The notes: generated by a model from the sequence alone, not told the origin. Positions 49,415 to 62,284 are shown, counted from the first letter of the stretch. The stretch is DNA of 64,000 bases from Neobacillus mesonae (GCF_023715155.1 NZ_JAMBNQ010000028.1:1-64000), one strand, 5' to 3'. A program made the numbers and translations.

Positions 49415-51160
49415 TTAACGCATTATTGTCGGAAAGAGTACTGTTTTATTCATTACATCATACATTCCCTGCTGTGTCACGCGAATATATGGTAAATGTG
49501 TGGATGAAAAGAACAATAAACTGTAAATAGGATCATTAAAAGCATAGCCGCGTTCTGTCAGCTCAGCAAATAGCCTTTTTTCTTGAACCATCAGCTCTTC
49601 AATAGGAAGATCTGACATCGTCCCCCCCAATGGCAGCGGCACTTCACACACGACTTCTCCATTTTCTACTAAAACAATTCCTCCGCCTAATTCTTTCATT
49701 CTATTAAAAGCAAAAATCATATCCTGCTTATTTTTTCCAATCAAAATAATATCCCCTGTATTGGAAAACGAGCTTGCCAATGCACTGACTTTAGAAGTGA
49801 AGCCCTTTAATAAAGTATTAATCCTCCAATGTCCATTTCGGTCAAGCAGGGTGAAAAAACTTTCATCATGGTCAGTTGGCAGCTGATCACCGGAAACATC
49901 AATGGCAATGGAATATGGCTTGGTTATGACTGAATTCTCCATTTTTATTCCAAAAGGCATAGAAAATTGCAGGTCATCCATTGTTAAATTCCATTTTATT
50001 TCTAATGGTTTCAAACCATACTGGCTCCAATTTACAGCAGCATAGGTATTTTCAACCTTTATTCCATCACGCTTTACCCATTTTCCTTTGGCTAAAACGG
50101 AGACAGGAGTAGGGTCTTCCACGCTTGATAAAAAGTTAATATTTGCGACACGGCCAGTTGCTATATTACCATGTAAATGATCAATATTGTAATACCTGGC
50201 GATGTTAACTGTTGCCATATTATAGGCATCGATTACCGGAATCCCTTTTTCAATCGCAATCCGGATCATCATATCGTTAATTCCATTCTCGTAAAAAGGC
50301 GATGAAGAACCATCCGTGTTAAACATTAGACGATCATATGCGTCAATGCCGAGTCGTTTCATATCATCTAATAAATTGGGAAGATCCGGGCGGATAGATG
50401 AATGTCTTAATGACACCATATATCCCTGCATTAAACGGTCATAAACCTCTTCCCCATTAATGGCTTCATGATCGCAATCCGCACCAAGAAGCTTCAGTTT
50501 TGCAAGCGTTTTTTCTGAAGACCCAGGGAAATGCCCCTCAATTTTCTTCCCCATCCTTTTTGCCTCCTGAATCCAGTGAAGCATCATGTCATCACCGTCA
50601 AGAAGCTTTGGCCATCCTGTTAATTCTCCGCCTTGCAGGACACCGTCATACTCAAGCCAGGATTTAATTTTACTATGTGAAAAAGTTTCTTCTTCATGTT
50701 GAAGTTCTGTTTGAGAGTCAAAACGGCACCACCAATACATCGTGGTTGGTATCCGCCGAAGGTCTCGTAATAATGAAAACGCTTCCTTATCTTTGAAGTT
50801 TAAAGCCATATGCATATTATCATTGATGATGGTTGTTGTTCCAAACTGTGATGCATATTCCGCAAGTGTATGGGGATTATATAATTGAAACGGATGAGCA
50901 TGCGGTTCAATATATCCAGGAACAAGAAATTGATCTGTACAATCGATAATTTCACAGTTATCCAAATATGGCGGTAAGTTATCGCCCACATAAACAATCC
51001 GATCATTATAAATCCAAATGTTGCCCTTCATCCATTTCCGAAACGTTTGATTTAGATAAGTTGCATTTTTTAATAAGATGGTAGGTGATACAGCTCCATC
51101 TAAAACGCCCACATGCGTGCGTAAATGTTTGTTTTTCCAACGATAGCGTTGTTCCAGCAT
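49415..51160 (-). CDS. yerA: YerA, adenine deaminase-like amidohydrolase
   Basis: 581 residues of the adenine deaminase-related amidohydrolase family. Metal-site features include VPGYIEPHAHPFQLYNP and GKKIEGHFPGSS, with LGADCDHEAINGEE further on. B. subtilis has its own AdeC, and the activity of YerA-type proteins is less certain; it may deaminate adenine or another purine. RBS GGGAGGG precedes the ATG. First gene of yerA-yerB-yerC, divergent from the DUF2892 gene. Confidence 0.9.
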   Translation of the reverse strand: MLEQRYRWKNKHLRTHVGVLDGAVSPTILLKNATYLNQTFRKWMKGNIWIYNDRIVYVGDNLPPYLDNCEIIDCTDQFLVPGYIEPHAHPFQLYNPHTLAEYASQFGTTTIINDNMHMALNFKDKEAFSLLRDLRRIPTTMYWWCRFDSQTELQHEEETFSHSKIKSWLEYDGVLQGGELTGWPKLLDGDDMMLHWIQEAKRMGKKIEGHFPGSSEKTLAKLKLLGADCDHEAINGEEVYDRLMQGYMVSLRHSSIRPDLPNLLDDMKRLGIDAYDRLMFNTDGSSSPFYENGINDMMIRIAIEKGIPVIDAYNMATVNIARYYNIDHLHGNIATGRVANINFLSSVEDPTPVSVLAKGKWVKRDGIKVENTYAAVNWSQYGLKPLEIKWNLTMDDLQFSMPFGIKMENSVITKPYSIAIDVSGDQLPTDHDESFFTLLDRNGHWRINTLLKGFTSKVSALASSFSNTGDIILIGKNKQDMIFAFNRMKELGGGIVLVENGEVVCEVPLPLGGTMSDLPIEELMVQEKRLFAELTERGYAFNDPIYSLLFFSSTHLPYIRVTQQGMYDVMNKTVLFPTIMR

Positions 51161-51326
51161 GTGAAGTCCCTCCCTTATATGTGTGTCTGATCTATTTTAA
51201 AAGTTTGATTATATAAAAAAGAAAACCCTTACAAAGATTCCTTAGTTACTATACTATCATATTTTTTAGTTTAACGCAGTAAAGAATTGATAAATATTGT
51301 AAACATTTTGTGAAGGAGTGAACATC

Positions 51327-51644
51327 ATGAATATCAAACCAAATATTGGTATATTAAATGCATTAATTCGGATTACTGCAGGGTTGACCATCCTGACTTG
51401 GTGTACAGCAAAATTAGTGAAACGGCCTTGGCGGGACTCCTATTTGCTTGTGGCCATCTGCGGGGCAATGAAAGTAGCAGAAGGGATTGTCCGTTACTGT
51501 CCAGTGACAGCTATGTATGAAAAATGCCCAGTCATGGAGCCGATTAAAAGTTATACCTCTTCAACTGAAAAATCTTCAGAGTCTGCTTCCATGGATGGGA
51601 TGGAAGGGCTGAATGATGAGGTTATGACTCAGAATCCAAGTTAA
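51327..51644 (+). CDS. DUF2892/YgaP-like small membrane protein
   Basis: 105 residues. The N-terminus MNIKPNIGILNALIRITAGLTIL is the DUF2892 pattern (N-x-G-x2-N/D-x3-R), with two hydrophobic segments (about 6-24 and 39-53) and CPVTAMYEKCP in place of the usual CPLY. An acidic, serine-rich tail follows. Membrane-bound, function unknown. The ATG at 51327 has GAAGGAG 8 nt upstream; a GTG at 51318 overlaps that site. Confidence 0.85.
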   Translation: MNIKPNIGILNALIRITAGLTILTWCTAKLVKRPWRDSYLLVAICGAMKVAEGIVRYCPVTAMYEKCPVMEPIKSYTSSTEKSSESASMDGMEGLNDEVMTQNPS

Positions 51645-51689
51645 TTTGCTTTTGTTCAAGAAATAGGCTTGATCGGGGTTATGAGAACT

Positions 51690-52075
51690 GGGGTGGGCGT
51701 ATAAAAACTTTTCTTGTTCTCATGACCGGTTCATGAGAATTGATTCCGGGGTATTAACTCCTTTCCTGTTCTCATAAAAGGTTCATGAGAACTAATTCTG
51801 GGTAATATCGCAGTTCTTGTTCTCATCACGGATTCACGGATTCCGGGGTATTAACTCCTTTCCTATTCTCATAAAGGGTCCTTGAGAACTGTTTCTGAGG
51901 TAATATTGCAGTTCTTGTTCTCATAACGGATTCATGAGAACGGATTCTGGGTATTAACGCCGTTTCTGGTCTAATAACGGGTCCATGAGAACTAATTCTG
52001 GGATAATATCTCAGTTCTTGTTCTTATAACGGATTCATGAGAACGGATCCCGGGGAAATTGCGCAGCTTCTGTTC
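51690..52075. repeat. Array F: 7-8 units of a 52-bp tandem repeat
   Basis: GTTCTCAT or a variant recurs at 51716, 51768, 51819, 51865, 51917, 51968 and 52020, i.e. spacings 52, 51, 46, 52, 51 and 52 bp. Each unit has a dyad GTTCTCAT-9 nt-ATGAGAAC (perfect at 51917-51941, 25 bp in all). It follows the DUF2892 gene. A small hairpin AGGACT/AGTCCT at about 52153-52178 lies between it and the next reading frame. Confidence 0.92.
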
Positions 52076-52202
52076 TTCTAACAGGTACGCGAACGGAATC
52101 AAAAGAAATATCAATTTTCAACTCTCACCATCATAATCATTTTTTAAAAATCCAGGACTGCTCCTTTATAAAAAAGTCCTTTGGAAAGGAAGTCGATAAC
52201 AA

Positions 52203-52307
52203 ATGGATTGGTTAGTCCATTCAGCTTTTGTCTATATTTTATTAATTGGCGGTATCATCGCCCTCTTTTACGCATTCAAGCGCCGTTCAAAAAATCGGGC
52301 CCGATAA
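52203..52307 (+). CDS. Very small membrane protein (34 residues)
   Basis: A 34-residue frame: MDWLVHSAFVYILL begins a single hydrophobic helix, then LFYAFKRRSKNRAR is a basic tail, giving an N-out/C-in single-pass protein. AAAGGAAG lies 10 nt before the ATG and a strong bidirectional terminator overlaps the stop. Tiny helix-plus-basic-tail proteins near purD are found in several Bacillus species (from memory). Function unknown. Confidence 0.6.
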   Translation: MDWLVHSAFVYILLIGGIIALFYAFKRRSKNRAR

Positions 52308-52325
52308 TTCGGAGCCCGATTTTTG
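52288..52325. terminator. Bidirectional terminator between small gene and purD
   Basis: AAATCGGGC and GCCCGATTT form a stem, with CCGA/TCGG inside. T runs follow on both strands. It would end the small plus-strand gene and, after reading through array G, the purine operon. Confidence 0.85.
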
Positions 52326-52326
52326 T

Positions 52327-52428
52327 ATTATCCGTGGATTTTTAAGCATTATCCGCGGATTTGATTCACTTATCCGCGTTTACATTCACATTATCCGCGA
52401 ATTTGGCACAGTTATCCGCGTTTCAAAT
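52327..52428. repeat. Array G: 5 units of an exact 21-bp tandem repeat
   Basis: TATCCGCG (first unit TATCCGTG) recurs at 52329, 52350, 52371, 52392 and 52413: four intervals of exactly 21 bp. The unit is similar to array E. It lies between the purD stop codon and the shared terminator, so it should be transcribed as the 3' UTR of the purine operon. Confidence 0.92.
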
Positions 52429-53739
<1,311 letters not shown>

Positions 53740-53761
53740 TTAATGTTTTATGAGCGAATGA

Positions 53762-53789
53762 AAGGGTCCTATTAAAGAATGGGACCCTT
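53762..53789 (-). promoter_or_regulatory. Intercistronic hairpin purH-purD
   Basis: AAGGGTCC (53762-53769) and GGACCCTT (53782-53789) form an 8-bp stem in the only sizeable gap of the pur operon besides purB-purC. On the minus strand TTCATT follows. It may attenuate purD expression or protect upstream mRNA. Confidence 0.5.
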
Positions 53790-53842
53790 ATATTAACGTT
53801 TTCGAACGATATTATTTGCAATTTTAAAATCAGCACTATTTC

Positions 53843-55384
53843 TTAGTGTTTAAAATGTCTGACTCCAGTAAATACCATGGCAATGCCATATTCATCAGCT
53901 TTTTTAATGGAGTCAGCATCTTTAATCGAGCCGCCAGGTTGAATGATCGCTGTAATGCCTGCTTTTGCTGCTGCTTCAACAGTGTCATCCATTGGGAAGA
54001 AGGCATCTGATGCAAGGGCTGCTCCCTCTGCTTTTGCTCCAGCCTGCTTCAATGCAATTTCCGCTGAACCGACACGATTCATCTGTCCGGCACCGATACC
54101 AAGTGTCATATCCTTATCAGAAACGACAATAGCATTAGATTTCACATGTTTTACAACTTTCCAGCCAAGTTTTAATGCTTCCCACTCTTCAGGAGTAGGT
54201 TCTCTCTTCGTTGGAACCGTGATAGAAGCATCTTCTAATGTATAGCGGTCACGGTCTTGGACAAGCAGTCCGCCTTCAACTGTTACCATTCTTTCTTCCG
54301 CCTTTTGCTCTTGGCCGAATGGAATCGTTAATAACCGCAAGTTCTTTTTCTTCGTTGTTAAAATTTCCATTGCTTCATCTGAGAATGATGGGGCAATAAT
54401 AATTTCTAAGAAAATTTCATGAAGTTTATGCGCTGTTTGAGCATCTACTTCACGGTTAAATGCAATAATACCGCCAAAAATGGATACTGGATCTGCCGCA
54501 AATGCTTTTTCAAATGCATCAAAAACTGTTTTTCCAGTACCGACTCCGCATGGGTTCATATGTTTTACTGCAACCGCTGCTGGATCTTGGAACTCTCTTA
54601 CGATTTGCAATGCTGCATCCGCATCATTGATATTATTGTAAGATAACTCTTTTCCATGGAGCTGCTCCGCATACGCAATAGAGAAAGTCGAGCCAAGCGG
54701 CTTCCGGTAAAATGCAGCCTTTTGGTGCGGGTTTTCCCCATAACGAAGAGTTTGTTTTAAATCATAAGTAACAGTTAACTTTTCAGGAGTTTCTTCACCA
54801 GCAAGATTGGTCATGTATTCAGCAATAAGGGCATCATAGGCTGCTGTATGACGGAATACTTTAGCTGCAAGCTTTCTGCGGGTTCCAAGTGTTGTTTCAC
54901 CAGAGTTCTTTAATTCAGTCAGAACCGTTTCATAATCTGCCGGGTCTACCACAACCGTTACAAATTGATGATTTTTCGCAGAGGAACGCAGCATGGACGG
55001 CCCGCCGATATCGATATTTTCAATCGCATCCGCTACAGTTACATCCGGCTTTTCAATCGTTTGCTGGAATGGGTAAAGATTCACACATACCACTTGAATT
55101 GGATCAATCCCGTGTTCCTCCAGCTGTTGTTGATGTTCTTCATCATCCAGCTTGGCAAGCAAGCCGCCATGAATAAATGGATTTAATGTTTTCACCCGTC
55201 CTTCAAGAATTTCCGGAAAACCTGTCACTTCACTCACACTTAGAACAGGAATACCTTGTTCTTGAAGCATCTTTTTCGTACCGCCTGTTGAGATAATCTC
55301 AAATCCTAAGTCAGCAAGTGCTTTTGCAAATTCTCCAACTCCATTTTTGTCTGAAACACTAATAAGCGCGCGTTTTTTCGTCAT
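53843..55384 (-). CDS. purH: Bifunctional AICAR transformylase/IMP cyclohydrolase
   Basis: 513 residues catalysing the last two steps to IMP. N-terminal IMP cyclohydrolase domain ([21 protein letters not shown]) and C-terminal AICAR transformylase domain (about 200-513, with the KHMNPCGVG segment). AGGAGA lies 8 nt before the ATG at 55384, which overlaps the purN end by 26 nt. Confidence 0.98.
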   Translation of the reverse strand: MTKKRALISVSDKNGVGEFAKALADLGFEIISTGGTKKMLQEQGIPVLSVSEVTGFPEILEGRVKTLNPFIHGGLLAKLDDEEHQQQLEEHGIDPIQVVCVNLYPFQQTIEKPDVTVADAIENIDIGGPSMLRSSAKNHQFVTVVVDPADYETVLTELKNSGETTLGTRRKLAAKVFRHTAAYDALIAEYMTNLAGEETPEKLTVTYDLKQTLRYGENPHQKAAFYRKPLGSTFSIAYAEQLHGKELSYNNINDADAALQIVREFQDPAAVAVKHMNPCGVGTGKTVFDAFEKAFAADPVSIFGGIIAFNREVDAQTAHKLHEIFLEIIIAPSFSDEAMEILTTKKKNLRLLTIPFGQEQKAEERMVTVEGGLLVQDRDRYTLEDASITVPTKREPTPEEWEALKLGWKVVKHVKSNAIVVSDKDMTLGIGAGQMNRVGSAEIALKQAGAKAEGAALASDAFFPMDDTVEAAAKAGITAIIQPGGSIKDADSIKKADEYGIAMVFTGVRHFKH

Positions 55385-55961
55385 GTTTAACATCTCCTAT
55401 TGTTAGCAGCATTTGCAGAATTGATGGGTATAGTTTGTGTTCTATCGCTTGAATCTTTTGTTGTAAACTTTCTCTGGTCTCATTTGCTTCCAGCCTCGTT
55501 CGTTCCTGAGCAATAATCGGACCCGTATCCATTCCCGCATCCACATAATGGATGGTTACCCCTGTCCATTGCGCCCCTGCAGCCAGTGCCTGGCCAATAG
55601 CATCCTTACCAGGAAAGTTCGGCAAAAGGGAAGGATGAATATTGACAATTCGACCCTCGTATTGTTTTAATAATGTCGGCCCGATTAAGCGCATATAGCC
55701 GGCAAGGACAATCCATTCGACGTTTCGATTGCGTAAGAGGAGAGCAATTTCCTTTTCATAATCCTCTTTGTTTTGATAATCCTTCGCACGAAATACAAAT
55801 GATGGAATTTTAGCTGTCCTTGCTCGTTCAATCACATAAGCACCAGGCTGGTCACAAACAAGAAGAGAAATATTCGCCTCAATATGACCCGCTTGAACAG
55901 CCTCGGAAATGGCTTGAAAGTTACTTCCGCTTCCTGATGCAAAGATCGCAATATTTTTCAT
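55359..55961 (-). CDS. purN: Phosphoribosylglycinamide formyltransferase
   Basis: 200-residue GAR transformylase using 10-formyl-tetrahydrofolate (step 3). The catalytic residues are recognisable: Asn107 and His109 in [13 protein letters not shown], Asp145 in DAGMDTGP. N-terminal [14 protein letters not shown] binds the substrate phosphate. It overlaps purM by 4 nt and purH by 26 nt. Confidence 0.98.
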   Translation of the reverse strand: MKNIAIFASGSGSNFQAISEAVQAGHIEANISLLVCDQPGAYVIERARTAKIPSFVFRAKDYQNKEDYEKEIALLLRNRNVEWIVLAGYMRLIGPTLLKQYEGRIVNIHPSLLPNFPGKDAIGQALAAGAQWTGVTIHYVDAGMDTGPIIAQERTRLEANETRESLQQKIQAIEHKLYPSILQMLLTIGDVKHDEKTRAY

Positions 55962-56992
55962 CGGCGTCCACCGCGTCCATTAATAACAATTCCTTCTTGC
56001 TCTGTAACAACGCCCATTTCATATACCGTTTCACCACATTCTTCAAAATGAGACATAACGGCTGCAGCGTCCTCGCGGCGGACAGCAATCACCATTCCAA
56101 TTCCCATATTAAAAATATTATACATCTCTTTATAATCAATTTGGCCAACCTCGGAAATCAATTTAAAAATAGAAGGAATATACCAGCTCTTTTCATCCAG
56201 TTCTGCACCAAGTCCAGCCGGCAGCATGCGTGGAATGTTTTCAATAAAACCGCCGCCGGTAATATGAGCCATTCCTTTAAGATCGAATTTCTTTAACGCA
56301 GACAAAATCGATTTCACATAAATCCTTGTTGGTTTTAACAGTTCATCTCCTAATGTGCACTCGAGTTCATCTACAAATTCCAGCAGTGACCAGTTGTTAA
56401 ATACTTTTCTGACCAATGAATAGCCATTGCTGTGAATACCGCTTGACGCAAGGCCAATCAGTACATCTCCCGGCATAATATTTTCACCCGTAACAAGTTG
56501 TTTCTTCTCGCAGGCACCAACGGAAAAACCAGCAAGGTCGTATTCATCTTCACGGTAAAGTCCCGGCATTTCTGCCGTTTCCCCGCCGATTAATGCGCAG
56601 CCAGCCTGTGCGCAGCCTTCCGCCACTCCTTTAACAATTGCTTCAATCTTGGCAGGTTCTGCTTTTCCGCAGGCAATATAATCTAAAAAGTAAAGCGGCT
56701 CCGCACCTTGAACCACAATATCATTCACACACATGGCCACGGCATCAATGCCGATTGTATCGTGGCGGTCCATCATGAAAGCAAGCATAATTTTGGTACC
56801 AACCCCATCGGTACCGGATACCAGTACAGGTTCTTTTAAATTCAATGATGATAGATCGAACATCCCGCCAAAGCCGCCAAGACTGCCAATGACACCGGCC
56901 CTGGCTGTTTTTTGGACATGCTTTTTCATTCTTTCCACTGCTTCATAACCTGCTTCGATATCAACGCCTGCTTGTTTGTATGCATTTGCCAC
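55958..56992 (-). CDS. purM: Phosphoribosylformylglycinamidine cyclo-ligase (AIR synthetase)
   Basis: 344 residues. Closes the imidazole ring using ATP (step 5). Segments [26 protein letters not shown] and [18 protein letters not shown] are family hallmarks. The start is a GTG at 56992 with AAAGGGGGT 8 nt upstream, 6 nt after purF. Overlaps purN by 4 nt. Confidence 0.98.
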   Translation of the reverse strand: MANAYKQAGVDIEAGYEAVERMKKHVQKTARAGVIGSLGGFGGMFDLSSLNLKEPVLVSGTDGVGTKIMLAFMMDRHDTIGIDAVAMCVNDIVVQGAEPLYFLDYIACGKAEPAKIEAIVKGVAEGCAQAGCALIGGETAEMPGLYREDEYDLAGFSVGACEKKQLVTGENIMPGDVLIGLASSGIHSNGYSLVRKVFNNWSLLEFVDELECTLGDELLKPTRIYVKSILSALKKFDLKGMAHITGGGFIENIPRMLPAGLGAELDEKSWYIPSIFKLISEVGQIDYKEMYNIFNMGIGMVIAVRREDAAAVMSHFEECGETVYEMGVVTEQEGIVINGRGGRR

Positions 56993-56998
56993 AGCCGT

Positions 56999-58408
56999 TT
57001 ACCCCCTTTGGTAATAATACTGAAGTGTATCTGGATAGATTTCTGTTGGATAATTTCCTGTAAAACAGCCAAGGCAGAAGCCATGGGCTCCTTCTGTCTG
57101 TCCGAGAGCTTCAACCATTCCCTTAACGCTTAAGAATGTTAATGAATCAGCACCAATAATTTCACGGATTTCTTCAACTGATTTATCAGAAGCAATTAAT
57201 TCTTCTTTCGAAGAAGTATCAATTCCGTAGTAGCATGGATTTTTAATCGGCGGTGAACTGATGACCACATGGACCTCTGTTGCACCTGCATCTTTTAACA
57301 TTCTGACAATTCTTCTGCTTGTGGTGCCGCGGACAATGGAGTCATCCACCATGACAACACGCTTTCCTTCTACAACCCCGCGCACTGCCGAGAGCTTCAT
57401 TTTCACGCCCTGCTCTCTCAGCGACTGTGTCGGCTGAATAAATGTCCTGCCTACATACTTATTCTTAATTAACCCCATTTCATAGGGAATTCCGGATGCT
57501 TCGGCATAACCAATGGCCGCTGATATACTTGAATCAGGAACTCCAGTTACCACGTCAGCTTCAATCGGAGCTTCAACTGCCAAACGTTTACCCATATTTT
57601 TACGTGCCGTATGGACATTGAAACCAAGAATATTACTGTCAGGTCTTGAAAAATAAACATATTCCATCATACACATACTCTTCGTTGAGCTGACAGCAAA
57701 CTGTTCTGACTTTAATCCTTCATCATTAATTATCAATAATTCACCAGGCTGAATATCACGGATGTATTCCGCCCCAATTACATCAAAAGCACAAGTTTCT
57801 GAAGCCACGATATAGGAATCGCCAAGAGCAGCAAGTGATAACGGTCTTAATCCATGTGGATCAAGAGCCACCATTAATTCTGTTTCAGTCATGATTAAGT
57901 AAGCATAGGCCCCTTTTAACACCGAAAGGGCGCTTTTCACTTGGTCTTTTTTGTCGATATAACCGCTTCTTCTAATTAAATGTGCTAATACTTCTGTATC
58001 AGAGCTTGTTTGAAAAATACTCCCCTGTGCTTCCAGCTGATGTTTTAACGAGTTGACATTTACTAAATTGCCATTATGCGCTAATGCCAAGCTGCCGCTT
58101 TGAGAATGGAAAAGGAGCGGCTGTACATTTTCGTAGCCCCCGCCGCCTGCTGTCGCATAACGGACATGGCCGATTGCTGCTGTACCGGTTAATTGCGCCA
58201 TTTTATCTGAGGTGAAAATTTCTGTTACCAGCCCCTCGCCTTTTACACATTTAAGCTTTTGGCCGTCAGAAACAACAATTCCTGTTCCTTCCTGTCCTCG
58301 GTGTTGAAGGGCATGAAGTCCATAATAGGTTAACCGGGCAGCGTCTTCATGTCCCCAGACACCAAAGACGCCGCACTCCTCGTTTAATCCCTTGATTTCA
58401 GTAAGCAT
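56999..58408 (-). CDS. purF: Amidophosphoribosyltransferase
   Basis: 469 residues; commits PRPP to purine synthesis by adding ammonia from glutamine. An 11-residue propeptide ([11 protein letters not shown]) precedes the catalytic N-terminal Cys12, as in B. subtilis PurF. The PRPP motif is [15 protein letters not shown], and cysteines for a structural [4Fe-4S] cluster occur towards the C-terminus (GFCLGCFTG). Overlaps purL by 25 nt. Confidence 0.98.
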   Translation of the reverse strand: MLTEIKGLNEECGVFGVWGHEDAARLTYYGLHALQHRGQEGTGIVVSDGQKLKCVKGEGLVTEIFTSDKMAQLTGTAAIGHVRYATAGGGGYENVQPLLFHSQSGSLALAHNGNLVNVNSLKHQLEAQGSIFQTSSDTEVLAHLIRRSGYIDKKDQVKSALSVLKGAYAYLIMTETELMVALDPHGLRPLSLAALGDSYIVASETCAFDVIGAEYIRDIQPGELLIINDEGLKSEQFAVSSTKSMCMMEYVYFSRPDSNILGFNVHTARKNMGKRLAVEAPIEADVVTGVPDSSISAAIGYAEASGIPYEMGLIKNKYVGRTFIQPTQSLREQGVKMKLSAVRGVVEGKRVVMVDDSIVRGTTSRRIVRMLKDAGATEVHVVISSPPIKNPCYYGIDTSSKEELIASDKSVEEIREIIGADSLTFLSVKGMVEALGQTEGAHGFCLGCFTGNYPTEIYPDTLQYYYQRG

Positions 58409-60612
58409 GGGATGGCCCCTTTCCAGGCTGCCTCTAGTTCTTCAACCTCTGCCTCAAGTCTGATTTCTCCCTCGGCAAAGACTTGTAAGCTGCCTGTTTG
58501 ATTTACTTCCCCAATTAACTCTGCTTCTACTAAACTCTCAAATTTCTCTTGGTCTTCTTTTTTGACTGTTAATAAGAAACGGGATTGTGACTCACTAAAT
58601 AAGGCAGTGACTGAATCGCCGCTGATTGTTACTTTTGCACCAAGCTTTTCGCTGCCGAATAAAGATTCTGCAAGAGCAACACTCAAGCCGCCTTCTGATA
58701 AGTCATGTGCGGATTGTACAACGCCTGCACGAATCGCTGATAAGACTTGGTCCTGTCTTTCTTTTTCAAGAAGAATATTTAACTCTGGAGCCTTGCCAAA
58801 AACTTTTCCATTGTTGAGCAGCTTTTGAAGTTCACTGCCGCCAAACTCCGGTTTTGTTTCCCCCGCTAAATAAATAAGGTCGCCATTGTTTTTGAATTGT
58901 TGCGTTGTGATATGGTCAATATCGGTAACAAGCCCTGTCATCCCGATAACCGGCGTTGGATAGATGGCTGTACCGCTTGTTTCGTTATATAAAGAGACAT
59001 TCCCGCCGATAACTGGAGTTTTGAGAACACGGCATGCCTCACTGATGCCATCAGCTGCTTTTTCAATCTGCCAGAATACCTCAGGTTTTTCCGGGTTGCC
59101 GAAGTTTAGGTTATCTGTAATGGCTAATGGTTCTGCACCAGAGCAGACAATATTACGTGCTGCTTCCGCCACTGCGATTTTTCCGCCTGTTTCCGGATCA
59201 AGGTAAACAAAGCGTGAGTTACAATCTGTTGTCATCGCCAACGCCTTTTTTGTTCCTCTAATGCGGATAACTGCTGCGTCTGAACCTGGCGAAACAACTG
59301 TGTTTGTCCGTACCATGTAATCATATTGCTCATAAACCCATTCCTTGCTGGCAATAGTTGGCTGGCTTAACAGCTGTACAAGGGTTTCTTTTACATCGTT
59401 CACCGCTGGAATGACATTTTCCATTGCCTGGAACTCGGCAAAGTAAGCAGGCTCTTTTGACGGCTTATGATAAACCGGAGCCTCTTCAGCAAGTGCATCA
59501 ACCGGAATGTCTGCTACAACTTCTCCTTGATGATAAAGGCGGAATTGCTTATCATCTGTTACCTTTCCAATGGCCACAGCATCCAGATCATATTTTTTAA
59601 ACAAATCTACAATCTCTTGTTCTCTTCCTTTTTTTACTACAATCAGCATGCGCTCTTGTGATTCCGAAAGCATCATTTCATAAGGAGTCATGCCTGTTTC
59701 ACGCTGTGGTACAAGGTCAAGATTCATTTCGAGTCCCATACCCGCTTTACTTGCCATTTCCGAAGAGGAGCTCGCAAGACCCGCTGCTCCCATATCCTGA
59801 ATACCAACTAGAGCATCTGATTGAATCAGCTCCAGGCAGGCTTCAAGGAGAAGTTTTTCCATGAATGGGTCGCCGACCTGTACTGCCGGACGTTTCTCAT
59901 CTGATTGCTCTGTTAATTCTTCAGAGGCAAAAGTAGCACCATGAATACCGTCCCGTCCTGTTTTTGCCCCTACATACATGACAGTATTGCCAAGACCGTG
60001 TGCCTGGCCTTTTTTAATATCTTCATGGTTGATTAATCCCACACACATTGCGTTAACAAGCGGATTTCCTTCATAGCATGGGTCAAACTGTACCTCACCG
60101 CCGACAGTTGGAATACCGATACAGTTACCATAGCCGGCAATCCCTGCTACAACTTCTTTAAAAAGATATTTCACACGGGCAGAATCCAGTTCGCCAAAAC
60201 GAAGGGAGTTGAGTGATGCAATTGGGCGTGCACCCATTGAAAAAATGTCACGGATAATTCCGCCGACACCCGTTGCTGCACCTTGATATGGTTCGATAGC
60301 AGATGGGTGGTTATGGCTTTCAATTTTAAAAACTACTGCCTGACCATCGCCGATATCTACTATCCCTGCCCCTTCACCAGGACCTTGAAGAACTTTTTCG
60401 CCTGTTGTCGGAAATTTCTTTAGAACCGGTTTGGAGTTTTTATAGCTGCAGTGTTCTGACCACATAACCGAAAACAATCCTGTTTCCGTCCAGTTCGGTG
60501 TGCGGCCGAGAATGTCTTCAACCATCGCAAATTCGTCGTCGGTTAAACCCATTTGTTTGTATAGTTTCTCTGTCTTAATCTGCTGCGGATTTGGTTCATG
60601 CTTTAACAACAT
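58384..60612 (-). CDS. purL: Phosphoribosylformylglycinamidine synthase subunit PurL
   Basis: 742-residue small-type PurL. With PurQ (glutaminase) and PurS it makes FGAM from FGAR (step 4). Segments include [39 protein letters not shown] and [16 protein letters not shown]. It overlaps purQ by 17 nt and purF by 25 nt. The starting ATG is at 60612. Confidence 0.98.
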   Translation of the reverse strand: MLLKHEPNPQQIKTEKLYKQMGLTDDEFAMVEDILGRTPNWTETGLFSVMWSEHCSYKNSKPVLKKFPTTGEKVLQGPGEGAGIVDIGDGQAVVFKIESHNHPSAIEPYQGAATGVGGIIRDIFSMGARPIASLNSLRFGELDSARVKYLFKEVVAGIAGYGNCIGIPTVGGEVQFDPCYEGNPLVNAMCVGLINHEDIKKGQAHGLGNTVMYVGAKTGRDGIHGATFASEELTEQSDEKRPAVQVGDPFMEKLLLEACLELIQSDALVGIQDMGAAGLASSSSEMASKAGMGLEMNLDLVPQRETGMTPYEMMLSESQERMLIVVKKGREQEIVDLFKKYDLDAVAIGKVTDDKQFRLYHQGEVVADIPVDALAEEAPVYHKPSKEPAYFAEFQAMENVIPAVNDVKETLVQLLSQPTIASKEWVYEQYDYMVRTNTVVSPGSDAAVIRIRGTKKALAMTTDCNSRFVYLDPETGGKIAVAEAARNIVCSGAEPLAITDNLNFGNPEKPEVFWQIEKAADGISEACRVLKTPVIGGNVSLYNETSGTAIYPTPVIGMTGLVTDIDHITTQQFKNNGDLIYLAGETKPEFGGSELQKLLNNGKVFGKAPELNILLEKERQDQVLSAIRAGVVQSAHDLSEGGLSVALAESLFGSEKLGAKVTISGDSVTALFSESQSRFLLTVKKEDQEKFESLVEAELIGEVNQTGSLQVFAEGEIRLEAEVEELEAAWKGAIPCLLKSRD

Positions 60613-61279
60613 GTGCTTCCCTCCAAGTCTTTACGATTGATTGAAAAATTTGCAGCCCGTCTGCACTTCCTAATAGGGTATCAACTGCTCTTTCAGGGTG
60701 AGGCATCATGCCAAGTACATTGCCCTTTTCATTGATAATGCCGGCGATATCTTCTAAGCTTCCGTTCGGGTTTTGCTCATAAGTAAAAACAATTTGGTTA
60801 TTGGCTTTTAAGCTGGCCAATGTTTCCGCGTCACAATAATAATTCCCTTCTCCATGGGCGACAGGAATGCTGATGGACTGCCCCTCTTGATATTCTGCAG
60901 AGAACATGGTTTGGTTGTTTGCAACCTTTAAATGAACCGGCTTACAAATAAACGAGAGACTCTCATTTCTGCGCATTGCCCCTGGCAGAAGTCCTGCCTC
61001 TAAAAGAATCTGGAATCCGTTACATACGCCCAGCACCGGTTTTCCGGCTTCCGCTGCTTTGATGACTTCTTTCATCACCTTGCTGAATCGGGCGATTGCA
61101 CCTGATCTTAAGTAATCTCCATAAGAAAAACCGCCAGGAAGAAGAATTCCATCATATCCTTCTAAAGAATCTGTATCATGCCAAACATATTCCACTTCTT
61201 CTCCAAGTTCATCCTTGATTGCATGGTACATGTCGATATCACAATTGGATCCTGGAAAAACAATTACCGCAAACTTCAC
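60596..61279 (-). CDS. purQ: Phosphoribosylformylglycinamidine synthase subunit PurQ
   Basis: 227-residue class I glutamine amidotransferase supplying ammonia to PurL. The triad is complete: Cys86 in GVCNGFQ, His194 and Glu196 in MPHPERA. Overlaps purS by 4 nt and purL by 17 nt. Confidence 0.98.
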   Translation of the reverse strand: MKFAVIVFPGSNCDIDMYHAIKDELGEEVEYVWHDTDSLEGYDGILLPGGFSYGDYLRSGAIARFSKVMKEVIKAAEAGKPVLGVCNGFQILLEAGLLPGAMRRNESLSFICKPVHLKVANNQTMFSAEYQEGQSISIPVAHGEGNYYCDAETLASLKANNQIVFTYEQNPNGSLEDIAGIINEKGNVLGMMPHPERAVDTLLGSADGLQIFQSIVKTWREAHVVKA

Positions 61280-61530
61280 TGTGCGACACTCTCCTCTACT
61301 TCATAGCGATAGTCCTCAATAACAGGGTTTGCGAGAAGTTTTGAACAAATTTCATTTATTACTTCGTCAATATCACGTTCAGATTTTTCAATTTTTAATT
61401 CCATGTATTTACCAATTCGGACATCAGTCACTTCTTTATAATTTAAAGCATTTAATGAATTCGTTACGGCCTTTCCCTGCGGATCTAATACACTTTCCCG
61501 TAATGTAACATATACTTTAACTTTATACAT
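61276..61530 (-). CDS. purS: Phosphoribosylformylglycinamidine synthase subunit PurS
   Basis: 84-residue small subunit that links PurL and PurQ. Sequence [17 protein letters not shown] is diagnostic. The ATG at 61530 has TTGGAGG upstream; the frame is open further upstream but inside purC. Overlaps purC by 8 nt and purQ by 4 nt. Confidence 0.97.
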   Translation of the reverse strand: MYKVKVYVTLRESVLDPQGKAVTNSLNALNYKEVTDVRIGKYMELKIEKSERDIDEVINEICSKLLANPVIEDYRYEVEESVAQ

Positions 61531-62236
61531 GCTGATGACCTCCAAGTTTTTGTAAAATAGTTTCATAGGCTTGTGTAAGGCTTCCTAAATCGCGGCGGAA
61601 GACGTCTTTATCAAGTTTTTTATTTGTTTCTTTTTCCCATAGACGGCATGTGTCGGGAGAAATTTCGTCTGCAAGCAGGATGTTCCCATCCTGGTTTTTC
61701 CCAAATTCCAGTTTGAAGTCAATTAAACGAATACCTAACTCAGAGAAGAATTGGGATAAGAATTCATTGATTTGTAGAGCTTTTTCTCGTAATTCGCTGA
61801 TTTCCTCTGCTGTTGCAGCTTTTAATTCAAGAATGTGGCTTTTTGTTACAAGCGGATCGCCAAGATCATCATTCTTTAAATAAAATTCAACCATTGGAGC
61901 TGATAATGGTTTCCCTTCTTCGATTCCCAATCTTTTTGCCAGGCTCCCTGCCGCTGTATTACGTACAACCACTTCTAGAGGGATAATTGTAACCTTTTTC
62001 ACGAGCTGTTCAGTTTCAGAAACCCGCTTGATAAAATGGGATTCAATTCCGTTTTCTTTTAGCTTTGAAAATAGCAGACTAGTAATCTCGTTATTCAAAC
62101 GGCCTTTGCCAGTGATCTCTGCTTTTTTTTGCCCGTTGAAGGCTGTGGCTGAATCTTTGTACTCAACAAGTACAACCTGTTCGTCGTCTGTGGTATAAAT
62201 CCGCTTTGCTTTTCCTTCATAAAGCAATTCTTTCAT
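61523..62236 (-). CDS. purC: SAICAR synthetase
   Basis: 237 residues. Joins aspartate to CAIR with ATP (step 7 of the bacterial route). N-terminal ELLYEGKAKRIYTTDD and central RNTAAGSLAKRLGIEEG and FKLEFG are typical. Start at ATG 62236 (AGGAG 8 nt upstream). It follows purB after 101 nt, where a hairpin lies. Confidence 0.97.
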   Translation of the reverse strand: MKELLYEGKAKRIYTTDDEQVVLVEYKDSATAFNGQKKAEITGKGRLNNEITSLLFSKLKENGIESHFIKRVSETEQLVKKVTIIPLEVVVRNTAAGSLAKRLGIEEGKPLSAPMVEFYLKNDDLGDPLVTKSHILELKAATAEEISELREKALQINEFLSQFFSELGIRLIDFKLEFGKNQDGNILLADEISPDTCRLWEKETNKKLDKDVFRRDLGSLTQAYETILQKLGGHQHV

Positions 62237-62284
62237 TTTGGTCACTCCTGATTTTTTAATATTGGGAATCTTCTGGTTATACAG

